From Cobetia sp. L2A1 (GTDB lineage: Bacteria > Pseudomonadota > Gammaproteobacteria > Pseudomonadales > Halomonadaceae), in the NCBI RefSeq assembly GCF_009796845.1, contig NZ_CP047025.1:3720001-3784000 (forward strand): a stretch of DNA of 64,000 nt. The letters run 5' to 3'. Below, in pieces: positions 9,189 through 20,538 of this stretch (its first letter is position 1; each line of letters opens with the position of its first letter). A program made the translations under genes and the position numbers. The notes under the pieces are model-generated. The model was not told the origin of the DNA, ran no database searches, and was given only the letters and a program-made list of their open reading frames with translations.

Positions 9189-9691
9189 CAAGATAAACTC
9201 TCTCAAGTAATGGATGTAGGTAGATCACGATAGAGACAGAAGGCGGTAATTCAGATGATCCGTATCAGAATGTTCTGCCTCATATCGTCGCAAGGACAGT
9301 GGTCCTTATGCCTGGCGGGTTACGTGTCAAAAGATCCGCCGGGCATCAGGAAATCTGTCTGAACACAGCGCCTCTCGGCGGTGCCCGCAGCCCGCACTGC
9401 CACCGAAGCGACAGGGTTGACCACGTCTTGGCTCGTGATGCAGGTTGCCCCGCATCAGTCGATGGAACCGGCAGTAGAGTGTATCGAGAAAGTCTCGACG
9501 CCATCTCTTGCCGTCAACAGGTGCGTTACGCGAAAAAGGGGTAAATCGCACCATAATCAGTCTATCACGGCTCATCCATGCACGCCTGATGCTACTCGGA
9601 GGCAATACTTCAACTCTAATCATGCCATGTCGCACGACGGCATTTCTGACTCAACGCTTTACCTCTCACACCGCCGCGGAGCACATTGACA
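9189..9691. other. gene-poor region between the cold-shock gene and slyX
   Basis: About 500 bp. Several overlapping open frames of 80-100 codons occur on both strands, but none has a convincing ribosome-binding site or recognisable product. The part next to 9188 is upstream of the cold-shock gene and could be a long 5' leader, as is common for csp genes. I see no RNA gene in it. Confidence 0.5.
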
Positions 9692-9964
9692 ATGCCAGTC
9701 TCTCTCGACCCTGATCTTGCAACACGCAATGAAGATCACCTGGAAGCACGTCTTGAAACGCTCGAGTCGCGCCTCGCCCATCAGGACGACTGGCTCGACA
9801 CGCTGGACAGTACGGTTATTGCTCAACAGCGCCAGATAGAGACGTTAGAGCGCCTCAATGCCCTGATGGCAGTCCAACTCCGCACTCTGCGTGAGCAAGC
9901 CAACACGGGAGGCCAGGACGACGATCATGCGTCGCTGCAAGACGATCTCCCGCCACACTATTGA
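9692..9964 (+). CDS. slyX: SlyX family protein
   Basis: A 90-residue protein that is almost all heptad-patterned coiled coil (HLEARLETLESRLAHQDDWL followed by LDTLDSTVIAQQRQIETLE) ending in an acidic DDLPPHY tail; this layout and the terminal PPHY are typical of SlyX. The function of the family is unknown; it was named from its position beside slyD in E. coli. ATG at 9692 is preferred over the TTG two codons upstream. Confidence 0.88.
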   Translation: MPVSLDPDLATRNEDHLEARLETLESRLAHQDDWLDTLDSTVIAQQRQIETLERLNALMAVQLRTLREQANTGGQDDDHASLQDDLPPHY

Positions 9965-10008
9965 ACTCCTTCGACATGCCCCCCACATCCGGCGACCCTA
10001 TAACGCAA

Positions 10009-10038
10009 ACCGGCCCCGCAGTAAGCCGCGGGGCCGGT
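10009..10038 (+). terminator. hairpin between slyX and trxB
   Basis: Inverted repeat ACCGGCCCCGC (10009-10019) / GCGGGGCCGGT (10028-10038), 11 bp and very GC-rich, between convergent genes. It lacks a clear T-run on either side but probably terminates both. Confidence 0.6.
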
Positions 10039-10071
10039 CAGTCACTCTGTCACGCATGAGCTAGTGGCTCA

Positions 10072-11462
<1,391 letters not shown>

Positions 11463-12065
11463 TTACAGACTGCTGGAGTGGCCAGCCAGGTACTTGGCGA
11501 CGCCTTCAGCAGTATCTTTCATGCCTTCCTGACCTTCTTCCCAGCCTGCCGGGCAAACTTCGCCGTTGGTCTGGTGGAACTGCAGGGCTTTGACCATACG
11601 GACCATTTCATCGACGTTGCGGCCCAGCGGCAGGTTGTTGACGACCTGGTGCTGAACAACGCCGTCTTCGTCAATCAGGAAGGAAGCGCGCAGAGCGACA
11701 CCTGCTTCCGGATGCTCGATACCATATGCCTGTACGATTTCGTGCTTGACGTCGGCCACGATCGGGAAGCCGACTTCACCGATGCCGCCAGCGTCCGGAG
11801 AAGTCTTGCGCCATGCGTGGTGAGTGAACTGGGAGTCGATGGAAACACCGATGACTTCAACACCGAGTTCCTTGAACTTCGCCAGACGATTGTCGTGGGC
11901 GATGATTTCAGACGGGCACACGAAGGTGAAGTCCAACGGCCAGAAGAACAGCACGCGCAGCTTGCCCTTGGAATCGGACAGCTTGTAGTTGTCAACGATG
12001 GTGCCGTCACCCAGTACTGCTGCGGCTTCGAAATCCGGGGCTTGACGTCCGACCAATACGCTCAT
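11463..12065 (-). CDS. typical 2-Cys peroxiredoxin (AhpC/TSA family)
   Basis: Thiol peroxidase that reduces hydrogen peroxide and organic peroxides. 200 residues with the peroxidatic cysteine C50 in FTFVCPSE and the resolving cysteine C171 in GEVCPAGW; both are in their usual places for the Prx1/AhpC subgroup. An AGGAGATCACC ribosome-binding site precedes the ATG at 12065. The protein has GGIG at about 93-96 but no C-terminal YF motif, so the classic overoxidation-sensitivity pair is incomplete. Nearby trxB suggests thioredoxin as reductant. An OxyR-like half-site lies about 120 bp upstream. Confidence 0.95.
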   Translation of the reverse strand: MSVLVGRQAPDFEAAAVLGDGTIVDNYKLSDSKGKLRVLFFWPLDFTFVCPSEIIAHDNRLAKFKELGVEVIGVSIDSQFTHHAWRKTSPDAGGIGEVGFPIVADVKHEIVQAYGIEHPEAGVALRASFLIDEDGVVQHQVVNNLPLGRNVDEMVRMVKALQFHQTNGEVCPAGWEEGQEGMKDTAEGVAKYLAGHSSSL

Positions 12066-12182
12066 GGTGATCTCCTGAAAATGATGATGATGTTAAAGGC
12101 AGCGGGCCGCCTTCGTGATGAATCGCTACACAGACTAATCGTCACAGGTTGCAGATGCCAAATGTTTGCCACAATCAGCATC

Positions 12183-12197
12183 ATAGAAATTGGCTAT
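12183..12197. promoter_or_regulatory. possible OxyR half-site
   Basis: ATAG-N7-CTAT (12183-12197) matches the core of the OxyR consensus, which is four such tetrads spaced by 7 bp. The outer tetrads match poorly (CAAT upstream at the right spacing; none downstream), so this is at best half a site. It lies about 120 bp upstream of the peroxiredoxin start. Confidence 0.3.
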
Positions 12198-12258
12198 AGC
12201 AGTTCAATGACAGTGATGTTGAATGCCTTGCCGCCAGAGTACTCGTACTGTGCAGCCA

Positions 12259-12298
12259 AAGCACTGTGTGATCAAAGCACTGCGTGATCAAAGTGCTC
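12259..12298. repeat. 16-bp tandem direct repeat
   Basis: AAGCACTGTGTGATCA (12259-12274) is followed directly by AAGCACTGCGTGATCA (12275-12290), 15 of 16 identical, then AAGTGCTC. AGCACT and AGTGCT can also pair as an inverted repeat across the array. It lies between the CPXCG gene stop and the peroxiredoxin promoter region. Confidence 0.75.
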
Positions 12299-12333
12299 AG
12301 GATGCCGTGTAGCAGCATCGTGCCGCACCAGGA

Positions 12334-12699
12334 TCATAAGACATCATCATCCTGGCCGATATCCACTCCGTTCAGCTCACCACTGACCAGATCTACCTGC
12401 TGGCGCACCTGAATCGGCTGACAGCAGCGTTCGCAGTCGACGATATTCAACGCGCTACCTTCGCCCAGATCGAGAAACAACGTAAAGGGAGTATCGCAGT
12501 AAGGGCAGTTGATCTCGGCTTCATGCAGCGCATCATTGGTCGCCCCCTCCCCTTCACTCTCTAGTAACTCATGCCCTGGCCATTCATCGGGCTGGCCAGC
12601 AGAATGCTCCGCCAGCCATTGCTCAACGGCAGCATCAAGCATTTCATCATCTTCCGGCAGTCCTGCAGACTCCGGGCTTTCACTGGCGTCATCACGCAT
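12334..12699 (-). CDS. CPXCG-type cysteine-rich zinc-ribbon protein
   Basis: A 121-residue acidic protein. Its C-terminal third has the paired knuckles NCPYCD and DCERCC, spaced as in the Cys_rich_CPXG family of small putative zinc-ribbon proteins, which have no established function. The N-terminal part (ESPESAGLPEDDEMLDAAV) is acidic and low-complexity. The ATG at 12699 has GGAGG five nt upstream; a GTG four codons earlier overlaps that site. Divergent from acnA. Confidence 0.82.
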   Translation of the reverse strand: MRDDASESPESAGLPEDDEMLDAAVEQWLAEHSAGQPDEWPGHELLESEGEGATNDALHEAEINCPYCDTPFTLFLDLGEGSALNIVDCERCCQPIQVRQQVDLVSGELNGVDIGQDDDVL

Positions 12700-12988
12700 G
12701 GCAACCTCCACGACATCGGCGTCGGCGACCGCCGACTCTCACCTGTATGGCAGCGAACGCGACACTGGGTTCCTTACTTATACTGCGTCCATTACGTTGC
12801 GTACGCTTGATTTTCTGTCACATGATGACCATAGCTTTAACCATGACGTAATTTGCGATTTTGGATATCGCTCGCCTGCGACGCTTCGCATCCGGCCAGA
12901 CAGCACCTGACGACAGCGCTGTTTTTGATAGCTGCTTGATGAATCATCAGTTATTGGTCCGGGCAAGATAATGACAAGGAGGAGAATC

Positions 12989-15733
12989 ATGGGTTCCCAG
13001 CACTCTCAGTCACTGGATTCGCTCAATACACTCTCCGAGCTAAAGGTCGGAGACAAGCAGTATCACTATTACTCGCTGAAGAAAGCGGCCGAGACGTTGG
13101 GCGACCTGACGCGATTACCCTTCACTCTCAAGGTGCTGCTGGAAAACCAGCTGCGCTTCGAAGATGGCGAGACCGCCACCAAGGCTGACATCACGGCATT
13201 GGCCGACTGGCAGAAGACCGCTTCCAGCACGCATGAAATCGGCTACCGCCCGGCACGTGTTCTGATGCAGGACTTCACCGGCGTGCCGGGCGTGGTCGAT
13301 CTGGCCTCGATGCGTGATGCTGTCAAGAAGCTCGGCGCCGACCCGGAGAAGGTCAATCCTCTGACACCGGTGGATCTGGTCATCGATCACTCGGTCATGG
13401 TGGACCACTACGGTGATGCCTCAGCCTTCAAGGACAACGTGCGCATCGAGATGGAGCGCAACCGCGAACGCTACGAGTTTCTGCGCTGGGGCCAGCAGGC
13501 TTTCGATAACTTCTCCGTCGTGCCGCCAGGCACTGGCATCTGTCACCAGGTCAATCTCGAGTATCTGGGCCGCGCCGTCTTTACCAAAGAGGAAGATGGC
13601 AAGACATTTGCCTATCCTGACACGCTAGTCGGCACCGACTCGCACACGACGATGATCAACGGCCTTGGCGTACTGGGTTGGGGCGTCGGTGGCATTGAGG
13701 CGGAAGCCGCGATGCTGGGCCAGCCCGTCTCGATGCTGATTCCTGAGGTGGTCGGCTTCAAGCTCACCGGCAAGCTCAACGAAGGCATCACCGCGACTGA
13801 CCTGGTATTGACCGTCACCCAGATGCTGAGAAGCCGTGGCGTGGTCGGCAAGTTTGTCGAATTCTATGGCGACGGCCTTGATGACTTGCCGCTGGCCGAT
13901 CGCGCCACCATCGCCAACATGGCACCGGAATACGGCGCAACCTGTGGCTTCTTCCCGCTGGATGGCGAGACGCTCAACTACATGCGCCTGTCTGGTCGTT
14001 CCGACGAACAGGTCTCACTTGTCGAAGCCTATGCCAAGGAGCAGGGCCTGTGGCGCGAAACAGGGCATGAGCCGGTGTTCTCCGACATCCTTGAGCTGAA
14101 CATGACCGAAGTCGTGGCCAGTCTCGCTGGCCCCAAACGCCCGCAGGATCGTGTTGCACTGACGGACATCAAGCAGGCCTTTGAGAAGATTCTCAATGAG
14201 CAGCTGGGCGAAGTGCCGACGGTCGAGGAAGGCAAGTGGCTCTCTGAAGGCGGCCAGACAGCCGTGGATGTCGAACAGAGCTATGACAAGGACGTCGGTT
14301 ACAGTGAACTTGAAGGTGAAACCTTCCGCCTTGATCACGGCGATGTCGTCATTGCCGCCATCACCTCCTGCACCAATACGTCCAACCCCAGCGTGATGCT
14401 GGCGGCGGGCCTGGTGGCACGCAAGGCGCGCGAGAAGGGCCTGCGCAGCAAGCCATGGGTCAAGACCTCACTGGCGCCGGGCTCCAAGGTCGTCACCGAC
14501 TATCTGACGTCCGCCGGTGTGCAGGAGGATCTCAACGCACTGGGCTTCAATCTGGTCGGCTACGGGTGCACTACCTGTATCGGTAACTCCGGCCCGCTAC
14601 CGGACTCCGTCGAAGCTGCCATCAACGAGCGAGACCTGACGGTCGCCTCGGTGCTGTCTGGCAACCGTAACTTCGAAGGCCGTGTGCATCCCAACGTGCG
14701 TACCAACTGGCTGGCGTCACCGCCCCTTGTGGTCGCCTATGCATTGGCCGGTACCGTGCGGACTGACCTTTCCAAGGAGCCGCTGGGCAAGGATACCGAG
14801 GGCAACGATGTCTTCCTGAAGGACATCTGGCCGACCCAGGCTGAAATCGCCACGGCCGTCGAGCAAGTACGTACCGAGATGTATCGCAAGGAGTACGCCG
14901 AGGTCTTCGACGGCGACGAGACATGGCAGGCCATCGAGGTTCCGGAAGCCGAGGTATACGAGTGGAAAGACTCCACCTATATTCAGCATCCGCCCTTCTT
15001 CGAGGGAATGAAGCGTGAGCCGGAACCCGTCAAGGATGTCGAAAATGCCCGCGTATTGGCCATGCTTGGCGATTCGGTGACGACGGATCACATCTCCCCC
15101 GCCGGTGCCATCAAGCCAGACAGCCCGGCCGGCCATTATCTCAAGGAGCACGGCGTCGAGGTCAAGGACTTCAACTCTTACGGCTCGCGTCGCGGTAATC
15201 ACGAAGTGATGATGCGCGGTACCTTCGCCAACGTGCGTATCCGTAACGAGATGCTCGATAACGTCGAGGGTGGCGAGACCCGTCACGTGCCTTCCGGTGA
15301 ACAGATGGCGATCTATGATGCCGCCATGAAGTACGCCGAGGACAAGACACCTCTGGTGGTGATAGCAGGCAAGGAATACGGCACAGGCTCCTCACGGGAC
15401 TGGGCTGCCAAGGGTACCCTGCTACTGGGTGTGCGCGCAGTGATTGCCGAATCCTACGAGCGCATCCACCGCTCCAATCTGATCGGCATGGGCGTCGTAC
15501 CCTTGCAGTTCCCGGAAGGCGAGAGCCGTCAATCCTTGGGCCTGACCGGTGACGAGGAAGTCAGCATCAGCGGCCTGAATGACCTGAGCGCCGGCGGCAA
15601 GGTCAAGGTCACCTTCAAGGGCGAGAAAGGCGAACAGGAAATCGAGGCACTCTGCCGTATCGATACCGATAACGAGCTGGAGTACTACCGTCACGGCGGC
15701 ATTCTCCACTATGTGCTGCGCGGCATGCTGTAA
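12989..15733 (+). CDS. acnA: aconitate hydratase A
   Basis: [4Fe-4S] enzyme that interconverts citrate and isocitrate in the citric acid and glyoxylate cycles. 914 residues, the IRP1/AcnA size class. Cluster ligands are C461 ([10 protein letters not shown]), C527 and C530 ([10 protein letters not shown]). The C-terminal swivel domain carries the usual [28 protein letters not shown] precedes the ATG at 12989, clearly favouring it over the start at 12971 that overlaps this site. A strong terminator follows. Confidence 0.97.
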   Translation: MGSQHSQSLDSLNTLSELKVGDKQYHYYSLKKAAETLGDLTRLPFTLKVLLENQLRFEDGETATKADITALADWQKTASSTHEIGYRPARVLMQDFTGVPGVVDLASMRDAVKKLGADPEKVNPLTPVDLVIDHSVMVDHYGDASAFKDNVRIEMERNRERYEFLRWGQQAFDNFSVVPPGTGICHQVNLEYLGRAVFTKEEDGKTFAYPDTLVGTDSHTTMINGLGVLGWGVGGIEAEAAMLGQPVSMLIPEVVGFKLTGKLNEGITATDLVLTVTQMLRSRGVVGKFVEFYGDGLDDLPLADRATIANMAPEYGATCGFFPLDGETLNYMRLSGRSDEQVSLVEAYAKEQGLWRETGHEPVFSDILELNMTEVVASLAGPKRPQDRVALTDIKQAFEKILNEQLGEVPTVEEGKWLSEGGQTAVDVEQSYDKDVGYSELEGETFRLDHGDVVIAAITSCTNTSNPSVMLAAGLVARKAREKGLRSKPWVKTSLAPGSKVVTDYLTSAGVQEDLNALGFNLVGYGCTTCIGNSGPLPDSVEAAINERDLTVASVLSGNRNFEGRVHPNVRTNWLASPPLVVAYALAGTVRTDLSKEPLGKDTEGNDVFLKDIWPTQAEIATAVEQVRTEMYRKEYAEVFDGDETWQAIEVPEAEVYEWKDSTYIQHPPFFEGMKREPEPVKDVENARVLAMLGDSVTTDHISPAGAIKPDSPAGHYLKEHGVEVKDFNSYGSRRGNHEVMMRGTFANVRIRNEMLDNVEGGETRHVPSGEQMAIYDAAMKYAEDKTPLVVIAGKEYGTGSSRDWAAKGTLLLGVRAVIAESYERIHRSNLIGMGVVPLQFPEGESRQSLGLTGDEEVSISGLNDLSAGGKVKVTFKGEKGEQEIEALCRIDTDNELEYYRHGGILHYVLRGML

Positions 15734-15780
15734 TCCTCAGTTCCACTGCATGTGATTGAGTCGTAAGCATCAGAAAGACA

Positions 15781-15816
15781 AAAACCCCCGCAGGCTGAGC
15801 CTGCGGGGGTTTTTTA
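15781..15816 (+). terminator. bidirectional terminator between acnA and maeA
   Basis: AAAACCCCCGCAGGC (15781-15795) pairs with GCCTGCGGGGGTTTTT (15799-15815). T-runs flank the stem in both orientations, so it serves acnA and the convergent malic enzyme gene. Confidence 0.92.
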
Positions 15817-15840
15817 TGCGACATTCCTTGCGACGAGAGC

Positions 15841-17520
15841 TTAGAAGGCCTTGCGACGATAGGAGCGGTAACGCGGCTGCCAGAAGTTCTTCTCGATATT
15901 GGCGAGTATCACCTCTTCGCTGGATGCCAGTGCCACGCCATCGGCCTGCGCCTGACGCGCCACATCGAAGGCGATCTGCCGACTGATGGACTGGATGTCG
16001 CCTAGAGACGGCAGCAATGCACCTTCGCCGTTCACGACGATAGGCGCGTTGTTGGCCAGCGCATTGGCCGCGGCCATCAACATGTTGTCGGTGATGCGCG
16101 AAGCATTGGCTGCCAGCACACCCAGACCGATGCCCGGGAAGATGTAGGCGTTATTGCACTGTGCAATCACATGAGTCTGACGATTGTGCTCGACCGGCGC
16201 GAACGGGCTGCCAGTGGCAACCAGCGCCTTGCCATCGGTCCATTCAATGACTTCAGCCGGCGTCACTTCGACACGGGAGGTCGGGTTGGATAGCGGCATG
16301 ACCAGCGGGCTTTCACAGCCGGCATGCATGGCACGAATCACGTCTTCGCTGAACAGGCCGCGCTGACCGGATACGCCGATCAATATCGTCGGACGTGCAC
16401 CCTTGACTACGTCCAGCAGCCCACGGTCACCCAGTTCGGCAACGCTGCCCACGTCATGGGCCAGACGACTCTGGAAGTCATAGAGGCCATCCATATCGCT
16501 GGTCAGCAGACCAAAACGATCGACCATGAAGACGCGCTTGCGCGCTTCGCGCTCGTCCATGCCTTCTTTGACCATCGCCACCACGATCATCTCGGCGATA
16601 CCGCAACCCGCACTGCCGGCGCCCAGGAAAGTGACGCGCTGATCAGAAAGCTTTTCGCCCTTGGCCTTGCAAGCTGCCATCAGAGTCGCAACGACGACGG
16701 AAGCAGTTCCCTGGATGTCGTCGTTGAAGCAGCAGACTTCATCGCGATAACGCTCAAGCAGCGGCATGGCATTGGCCTGCGCGAAATCCTCGAACTGGAT
16801 CAGCGCTTTCGGCCAGCGACGCTTCACGGCCGTGATGAAGTCGGCGACAAAGCCGTTGTAGTCATCGCCCGTGACGCGCTCGTGACGCCAGCCCATGTAA
16901 CGCGGATCGCCGAGCAACTTTTCGTTGTTGGTGCCAAGATCCAGCGAGATCGGCAGCGTATAAGCGGGACTGATGCCGCCACAGGCGGTGTAAAGGGACA
17001 GCTTGCCAATCGGGATGCCCATGCCGCCGATGCCTTGATCGCCCAGCCCCAGGATACGCTCGCCATCGGTGACAACGATGACCTTGACGTTGTCCTTGGT
17101 CGCGGAGCGCAGGATGTCATCCATGTGCTCACGGTCCGGATAGGAGATGAACAGGCCACGGTGATTACGGTATATATTGGAGAACTCTTCACACGCCTGA
17201 CCGACGGTCGGAGTGTAGATGATCGGCATCATCTCTTCGAGATGCTCCTCGAGCACACGGAAGAACAGGGTCTCGTTGTCGTCCTGCACCGAACGCAGCA
17301 AGATGTGCTTGTCGAGATCATTGGTGCATTGCTGATACTGACTGTAGACCCGCACGACCTGCTCTTCGATGCTCTCGACATTCTGTGGCAGCAGCCCCAT
17401 CAGATTGAAGCTGACACGCTCTTCAAGGCTGAAGGCACTGCCTTTGTTGAGCAGCGGCATCTCGAGCAGGCTCGGGCCAGCATAAGGAACATACAGGGAG
17501 CGCTTGGAAGTATCGGTCAT
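15841..17520 (-). CDS. maeA: NAD-dependent malic enzyme
   Basis: Oxidatively decarboxylates malate to pyruvate. 559 residues from the ATG at 17520 ([20 protein letters not shown]); an ATG five codons upstream (17535) is equally open. [10 protein letters not shown] and [13 protein letters not shown] match E. coli MaeA (SfcA) closely in sequence and length. The malic signature [20 protein letters not shown] and the nucleotide-binding [12 protein letters not shown] are intact. No acetyl-phosphate transferase domain is attached, which separates it from the MaeB type. Stand-alone gene. Confidence 0.95.
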   Translation of the reverse strand: MTDTSKRSLYVPYAGPSLLEMPLLNKGSAFSLEERVSFNLMGLLPQNVESIEEQVVRVYSQYQQCTNDLDKHILLRSVQDDNETLFFRVLEEHLEEMMPIIYTPTVGQACEEFSNIYRNHRGLFISYPDREHMDDILRSATKDNVKVIVVTDGERILGLGDQGIGGMGIPIGKLSLYTACGGISPAYTLPISLDLGTNNEKLLGDPRYMGWRHERVTGDDYNGFVADFITAVKRRWPKALIQFEDFAQANAMPLLERYRDEVCCFNDDIQGTASVVVATLMAACKAKGEKLSDQRVTFLGAGSAGCGIAEMIVVAMVKEGMDEREARKRVFMVDRFGLLTSDMDGLYDFQSRLAHDVGSVAELGDRGLLDVVKGARPTILIGVSGQRGLFSEDVIRAMHAGCESPLVMPLSNPTSRVEVTPAEVIEWTDGKALVATGSPFAPVEHNRQTHVIAQCNNAYIFPGIGLGVLAANASRITDNMLMAAANALANNAPIVVNGEGALLPSLGDIQSISRQIAFDVARQAQADGVALASSEEVILANIEKNFWQPRYRSYRRKAF

Positions 17521-17831
17521 GGCGGGACTCTTCATTCAGTTGGGACGACCTCACGCCCGACACTCTCTGCAGCATGACTGCAGGCTGCCGTACGCCCGAG
17601 GGACCTGTCGACGTGCGACTACCACGTGCGACCAGGGCCGAATGATAACATGCGCACCTTATGCACCGGCAGTCTGGGACGAGGTTGCCTGACGTTGCGT
17701 TGCGAGATGCCATTCACGATGCAAGACGCCCCGCACGCCACTCTCATCGAGGGGCAGGCAGGGCGTCCGGGGTCATGCGCTTCACAGTGAAAGTCGGGTA
17801 TCTATCGCCGTCTTGCCACTTGCCTTCTGGC
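17521..17831. other. region between the transporter gene and maeA
   Basis: About 310 bp between two minus-strand genes. A hairpin (10-bp stem, one mismatch, 17725-17734 with 17758-17767, 23-nt loop) could end the transporter transcript; the rest should contain the maeA promoter. No credible gene. Confidence 0.45.
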
Positions 17832-19076
17832 TCAGGCGAGGTCGGCCCGCGAGGCTGCCTTGCGGGGGGCCAACGCAAAGAAGGGGCGCAGGCGCACACC
17901 CAGCATGTTGCCGGCGAAGGCCATCACCAACCACAGCCAGCCATGCAGGCTGCCAGAGGCGATACCGCCGAAGTAGGCACCGATGTTGCAGCCGAAGGCC
18001 AGGCGCGCACCATAGCCCAGCAACAGCCCACCGATCACTGCCGCGATCAGCGAGCGCAGCGGAATGTCCCACTTCGGCGCGAACTTGCCCGCCAGCAATG
18101 CCGCAGCCAGTGCGCCGACCACGATACCGATATTCATCACCGTGGTGATATCGCTGTAAAGCGGTGCTGCCAGCGCCTTGGCATTGCCGGCTGCCTGCCA
18201 GTAGCCCCAATCACTCACATCAAAGCCCAGCGTGGTATACGCCTTGGCGCCCCACAGTGCGAAGGCTGAGGTGATGCCCCACGGCCGACCAGCCAATGCC
18301 AACGTCGCGAAGTTGAGCAGCGCCAGCGCCACGGCACCCGTCAGTAGCGGCCACGGGCCACGCAGGAAACGTGACAGCCCACGCGGCTGACTGTCAGTCT
18401 CGGCGGCCCTCTCGAGCGTGCCATGACGACGCTTTTCCAGTGTACGTGTCACCACCACGATGATGGTAAACAGTACCAGGCTTACAATGATACCGCCCAC
18501 TGCGCCGAAGCTATCCACCAGCGAGACCGGCGGCAGTGATGGCAGGCTCTGCCACCAGCTGAAGTGCGCGGTACCGATCACGGAGCCAACGCAGAAGAAG
18601 ATCAGGGTGATCATCATGCGTGCATTGCCGCCACCGACTGTGAACAACGTGCCCGAGGCACAGCCGCCACCCAGTTGCATGCCGAGCCCGAACAGGAAGG
18701 CACCGACTACCACCGAGATACCCAACGGCGACACGAAGCCCGATACCTCCTGCCCCCACAGACTGCCCGCTGCCAGCACCGGAAAGAACAGCACCACGGC
18801 AATCGCCAACATCAGCATCTGGGCGCGTAATCCACGACCACGACGGTCAGTGATGAAAACACGCCATGCAGATGTGAAACCGAAGGCGGCGTGATAGAGC
18901 ACTACGCCCAGAGCGCCACCGACCAACAGCAATAGCCCCTGCCGCCAGCTGGCCACCAGGGTCAGGATGATGGCGGCGATCACCAACAGCCCACCGGCCC
19001 AGATGGCACGCGGATTGATAGTGGTGGAAGGCAGATCAGGCCCGCTGGCCCTGCCCTGTATTGCGTCGTGTTTCAT
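17832..19076 (-). CDS. YeeE/YedE family membrane transporter
   Basis: A 414-residue polytopic inner-membrane protein with about ten hydrophobic segments in two halves. Each half carries a conserved cysteine motif of the family: GGGCASGTLFTVGGG in the first and FGCNIGAYFGGIASG in the second. Characterised relatives (TsuA/YeeE) take up thiosulfate through conserved cysteines; other members sit with selenium or tellurite genes, so the sulfur-compound substrate is only a likely guess. The ATG at 19076 has GGGGAG upstream and is preferred over one 11 codons earlier. No tusA/yeeD-like partner is adjacent. Confidence 0.87.
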   Translation of the reverse strand: MKHDAIQGRASGPDLPSTTINPRAIWAGGLLVIAAIILTLVASWRQGLLLLVGGALGVVLYHAAFGFTSAWRVFITDRRGRGLRAQMLMLAIAVVLFFPVLAAGSLWGQEVSGFVSPLGISVVVGAFLFGLGMQLGGGCASGTLFTVGGGNARMMITLIFFCVGSVIGTAHFSWWQSLPSLPPVSLVDSFGAVGGIIVSLVLFTIIVVVTRTLEKRRHGTLERAAETDSQPRGLSRFLRGPWPLLTGAVALALLNFATLALAGRPWGITSAFALWGAKAYTTLGFDVSDWGYWQAAGNAKALAAPLYSDITTVMNIGIVVGALAAALLAGKFAPKWDIPLRSLIAAVIGGLLLGYGARLAFGCNIGAYFGGIASGSLHGWLWLVMAFAGNMLGVRLRPFFALAPRKAASRADLA

Positions 19077-19228
19077 ATCTCGCTCCCCGACATTCTGGTC
19101 ATGTTGCATTCATCATTGCGCCAAGCCTAACGCCTTCCCTTATGCCTGTGAACGAACTTTCAGAGCGCTGATCATTCCATGCAGGCATATAAAGCCATGA
19201 GGCGTCACTCACCCGGCCTTTTCACGAA

Positions 19229-19260
19229 AACACCCGCCATCGAAAACGATGACGGGTGTT
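19229..19260 (-). terminator. trpS terminator
   Basis: 14-bp stem (19229-19242 with 19247-19260, one G-T-type mismatch) and a 4-nt loop, followed on the minus strand by TTTTCGT. It starts 29 nt beyond the trpS stop. Confidence 0.85.
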
Positions 19261-19288
19261 CATGGCGATACGTGAAATGACGTAGGCG

Positions 19289-20302
19289 TTAGAGGAAGCT
19301 ACCCAGACCCACTGCGCTCCGTAGACGCGCCATCATCGGTGCAGCTTCATCACGTGCACGCTCGGCACCACGCTTGAGAATGGCCTCGACATGCGCCGGA
19401 TCTTCCATCAGTGCTACGTAACGCTCACGCGGGTCCTTGAGATGAGCATTGAGGTACTCGAACAGCTCATTCTTGGCATCACCCCAGCCGATACCGGCCG
19501 CATACTGCTCACGCATGGCCGCCACTTCCGCCTCGTTGGCGAAGGCCGAGTAGATCTGGAACAGTGAACAGGTGTCCGGATCTTTCGGCTCACCCGGCTC
19601 CAGCGAGTTGGTCTTGATCTTGCGCACGCTCTTGAGCAGCTGCTTCTCGGTGCCAAACAACGGGATGGTGTTGTTGTAGCTCTTGGACATCTTGCGACCG
19701 TCAAGACCCAGCAGCAGCTGGGATTTCTCGTCAGTCACCGCCTCAGGCATGGTGAAATAGTTGCCCTTGAAGAGGTGATTGAAACGTCCCGCCATGTCGC
19801 GGGCCATCTCGATGTGCTGAATCTGATCACGCCCGACCGGCACCTTGTGCGCATTGAACATCAGGATGTCCGCCGCCATCAGCACCGGATAGCTGAACAA
19901 GCCCATGCTGATGCCGCGATCCAGCTCATCGATACCACTCTCTTCGTTCTCGGCCACGGCGCCCTTGTAGGCATGCGCACGATTCATCAGTCCCTTGGCG
20001 CAGACACAATTGAGCAACCACATCAGTTCCGGAATTTCCGGCACGTCCGACTGGCGATAGAAGATGGCGTTGTCGGTATCCAACCCCAGCGCCAGCCAGG
20101 TCGCGGCGATCTCACGACGCGATTCCTGTACGCGCTTGGGGTCCTGACACTTGATCAGGGCATGGAAGTCAGCCAGGAAGTAGAAGGACTGGACCGTCGG
20201 GTCCTGACTGGCGTCGATAGCAGGCTTGATAGCGCCAACATAGTTGCCGAGGTGAGGGGTGCCGGTAGTCGTGATGCCGGTAAGAACGCGAGTCTTGGTC
20301 AT
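19289..20302 (-). CDS. trpS: tryptophanyl-tRNA synthetase
   Basis: Class I aminoacyl-tRNA synthetase that charges tRNA-Trp. 337 residues from the ATG at 20302 (MTKTRVLTGITTTGTPHLGN). The HIGH-equivalent TPHLGN is at 15-20 and KMSKS at 204-208. The frame remains open 24 codons upstream without family similarity. A near-perfect 18-bp palindrome sits 36 bp upstream of the start. Confidence 0.97.
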   Translation of the reverse strand: MTKTRVLTGITTTGTPHLGNYVGAIKPAIDASQDPTVQSFYFLADFHALIKCQDPKRVQESRREIAATWLALGLDTDNAIFYRQSDVPEIPELMWLLNCVCAKGLMNRAHAYKGAVAENEESGIDELDRGISMGLFSYPVLMAADILMFNAHKVPVGRDQIQHIEMARDMAGRFNHLFKGNYFTMPEAVTDEKSQLLLGLDGRKMSKSYNNTIPLFGTEKQLLKSVRKIKTNSLEPGEPKDPDTCSLFQIYSAFANEAEVAAMREQYAAGIGWGDAKNELFEYLNAHLKDPRERYVALMEDPAHVEAILKRGAERARDEAAPMMARLRSAVGLGSFL

Positions 20303-20337
20303 GGATGCACTTCTTGGCCGTCTGTGTCGGAGTAATC

Positions 20338-20355
20338 TTGCAATGTACGTTGCAA
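20338..20355. promoter_or_regulatory. near-perfect palindrome upstream of trpS
   Basis: TTGCAATGTACGTTGCAA is palindromic at 16 of 18 positions and lies 36 bp upstream of the trpS start. It has the shape of an operator for a dimeric regulator but does not match the TrpR operator that I know. Confidence 0.4.
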
Positions 20356-20361
20356 CAGAAC

Positions 20362-20398
20362 GCATCGGGGCCACCGCCTCAGACGGGAGCCCCGATGC
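20362..20398 (-). terminator. hairpin beyond ald
   Basis: Perfect 10-bp stem GCATCGGGGC / GCCCCGATGC (20362-20371, 20389-20398), about 140 nt past the ald stop and just upstream of trpS on the same strand. Likely ald terminator, though an attenuator-like role in the trpS leader is possible. Confidence 0.55.
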
Positions 20399-20538
20399 AT
20401 GATTGCCATTATCTTACCCCGAGGCGGATAGCCTCCGTAAGGCCTACCCCTCGCCCTGCCTTATGCCCTGGTCGCATTCGAGGGCCTGGTATGCAAGTCC
20501 CTCTCTTTAATCTCAAGCCTTGCCCCCGCCTCCCTCCA

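Noticed and set aside
9299..9689. overlapping 80-100 codon frames upstream of slyX
   Set aside because: Three mutually overlapping frames on both strands, none with a ribosome-binding site or recognisable domain.
16324..17577. 417-codon open frame on the plus strand opposite maeA
   Set aside because: It is the antisense shadow of a well-identified malic enzyme; the product is histidine/glutamine-rich without any recognisable domain or ribosome-binding site.
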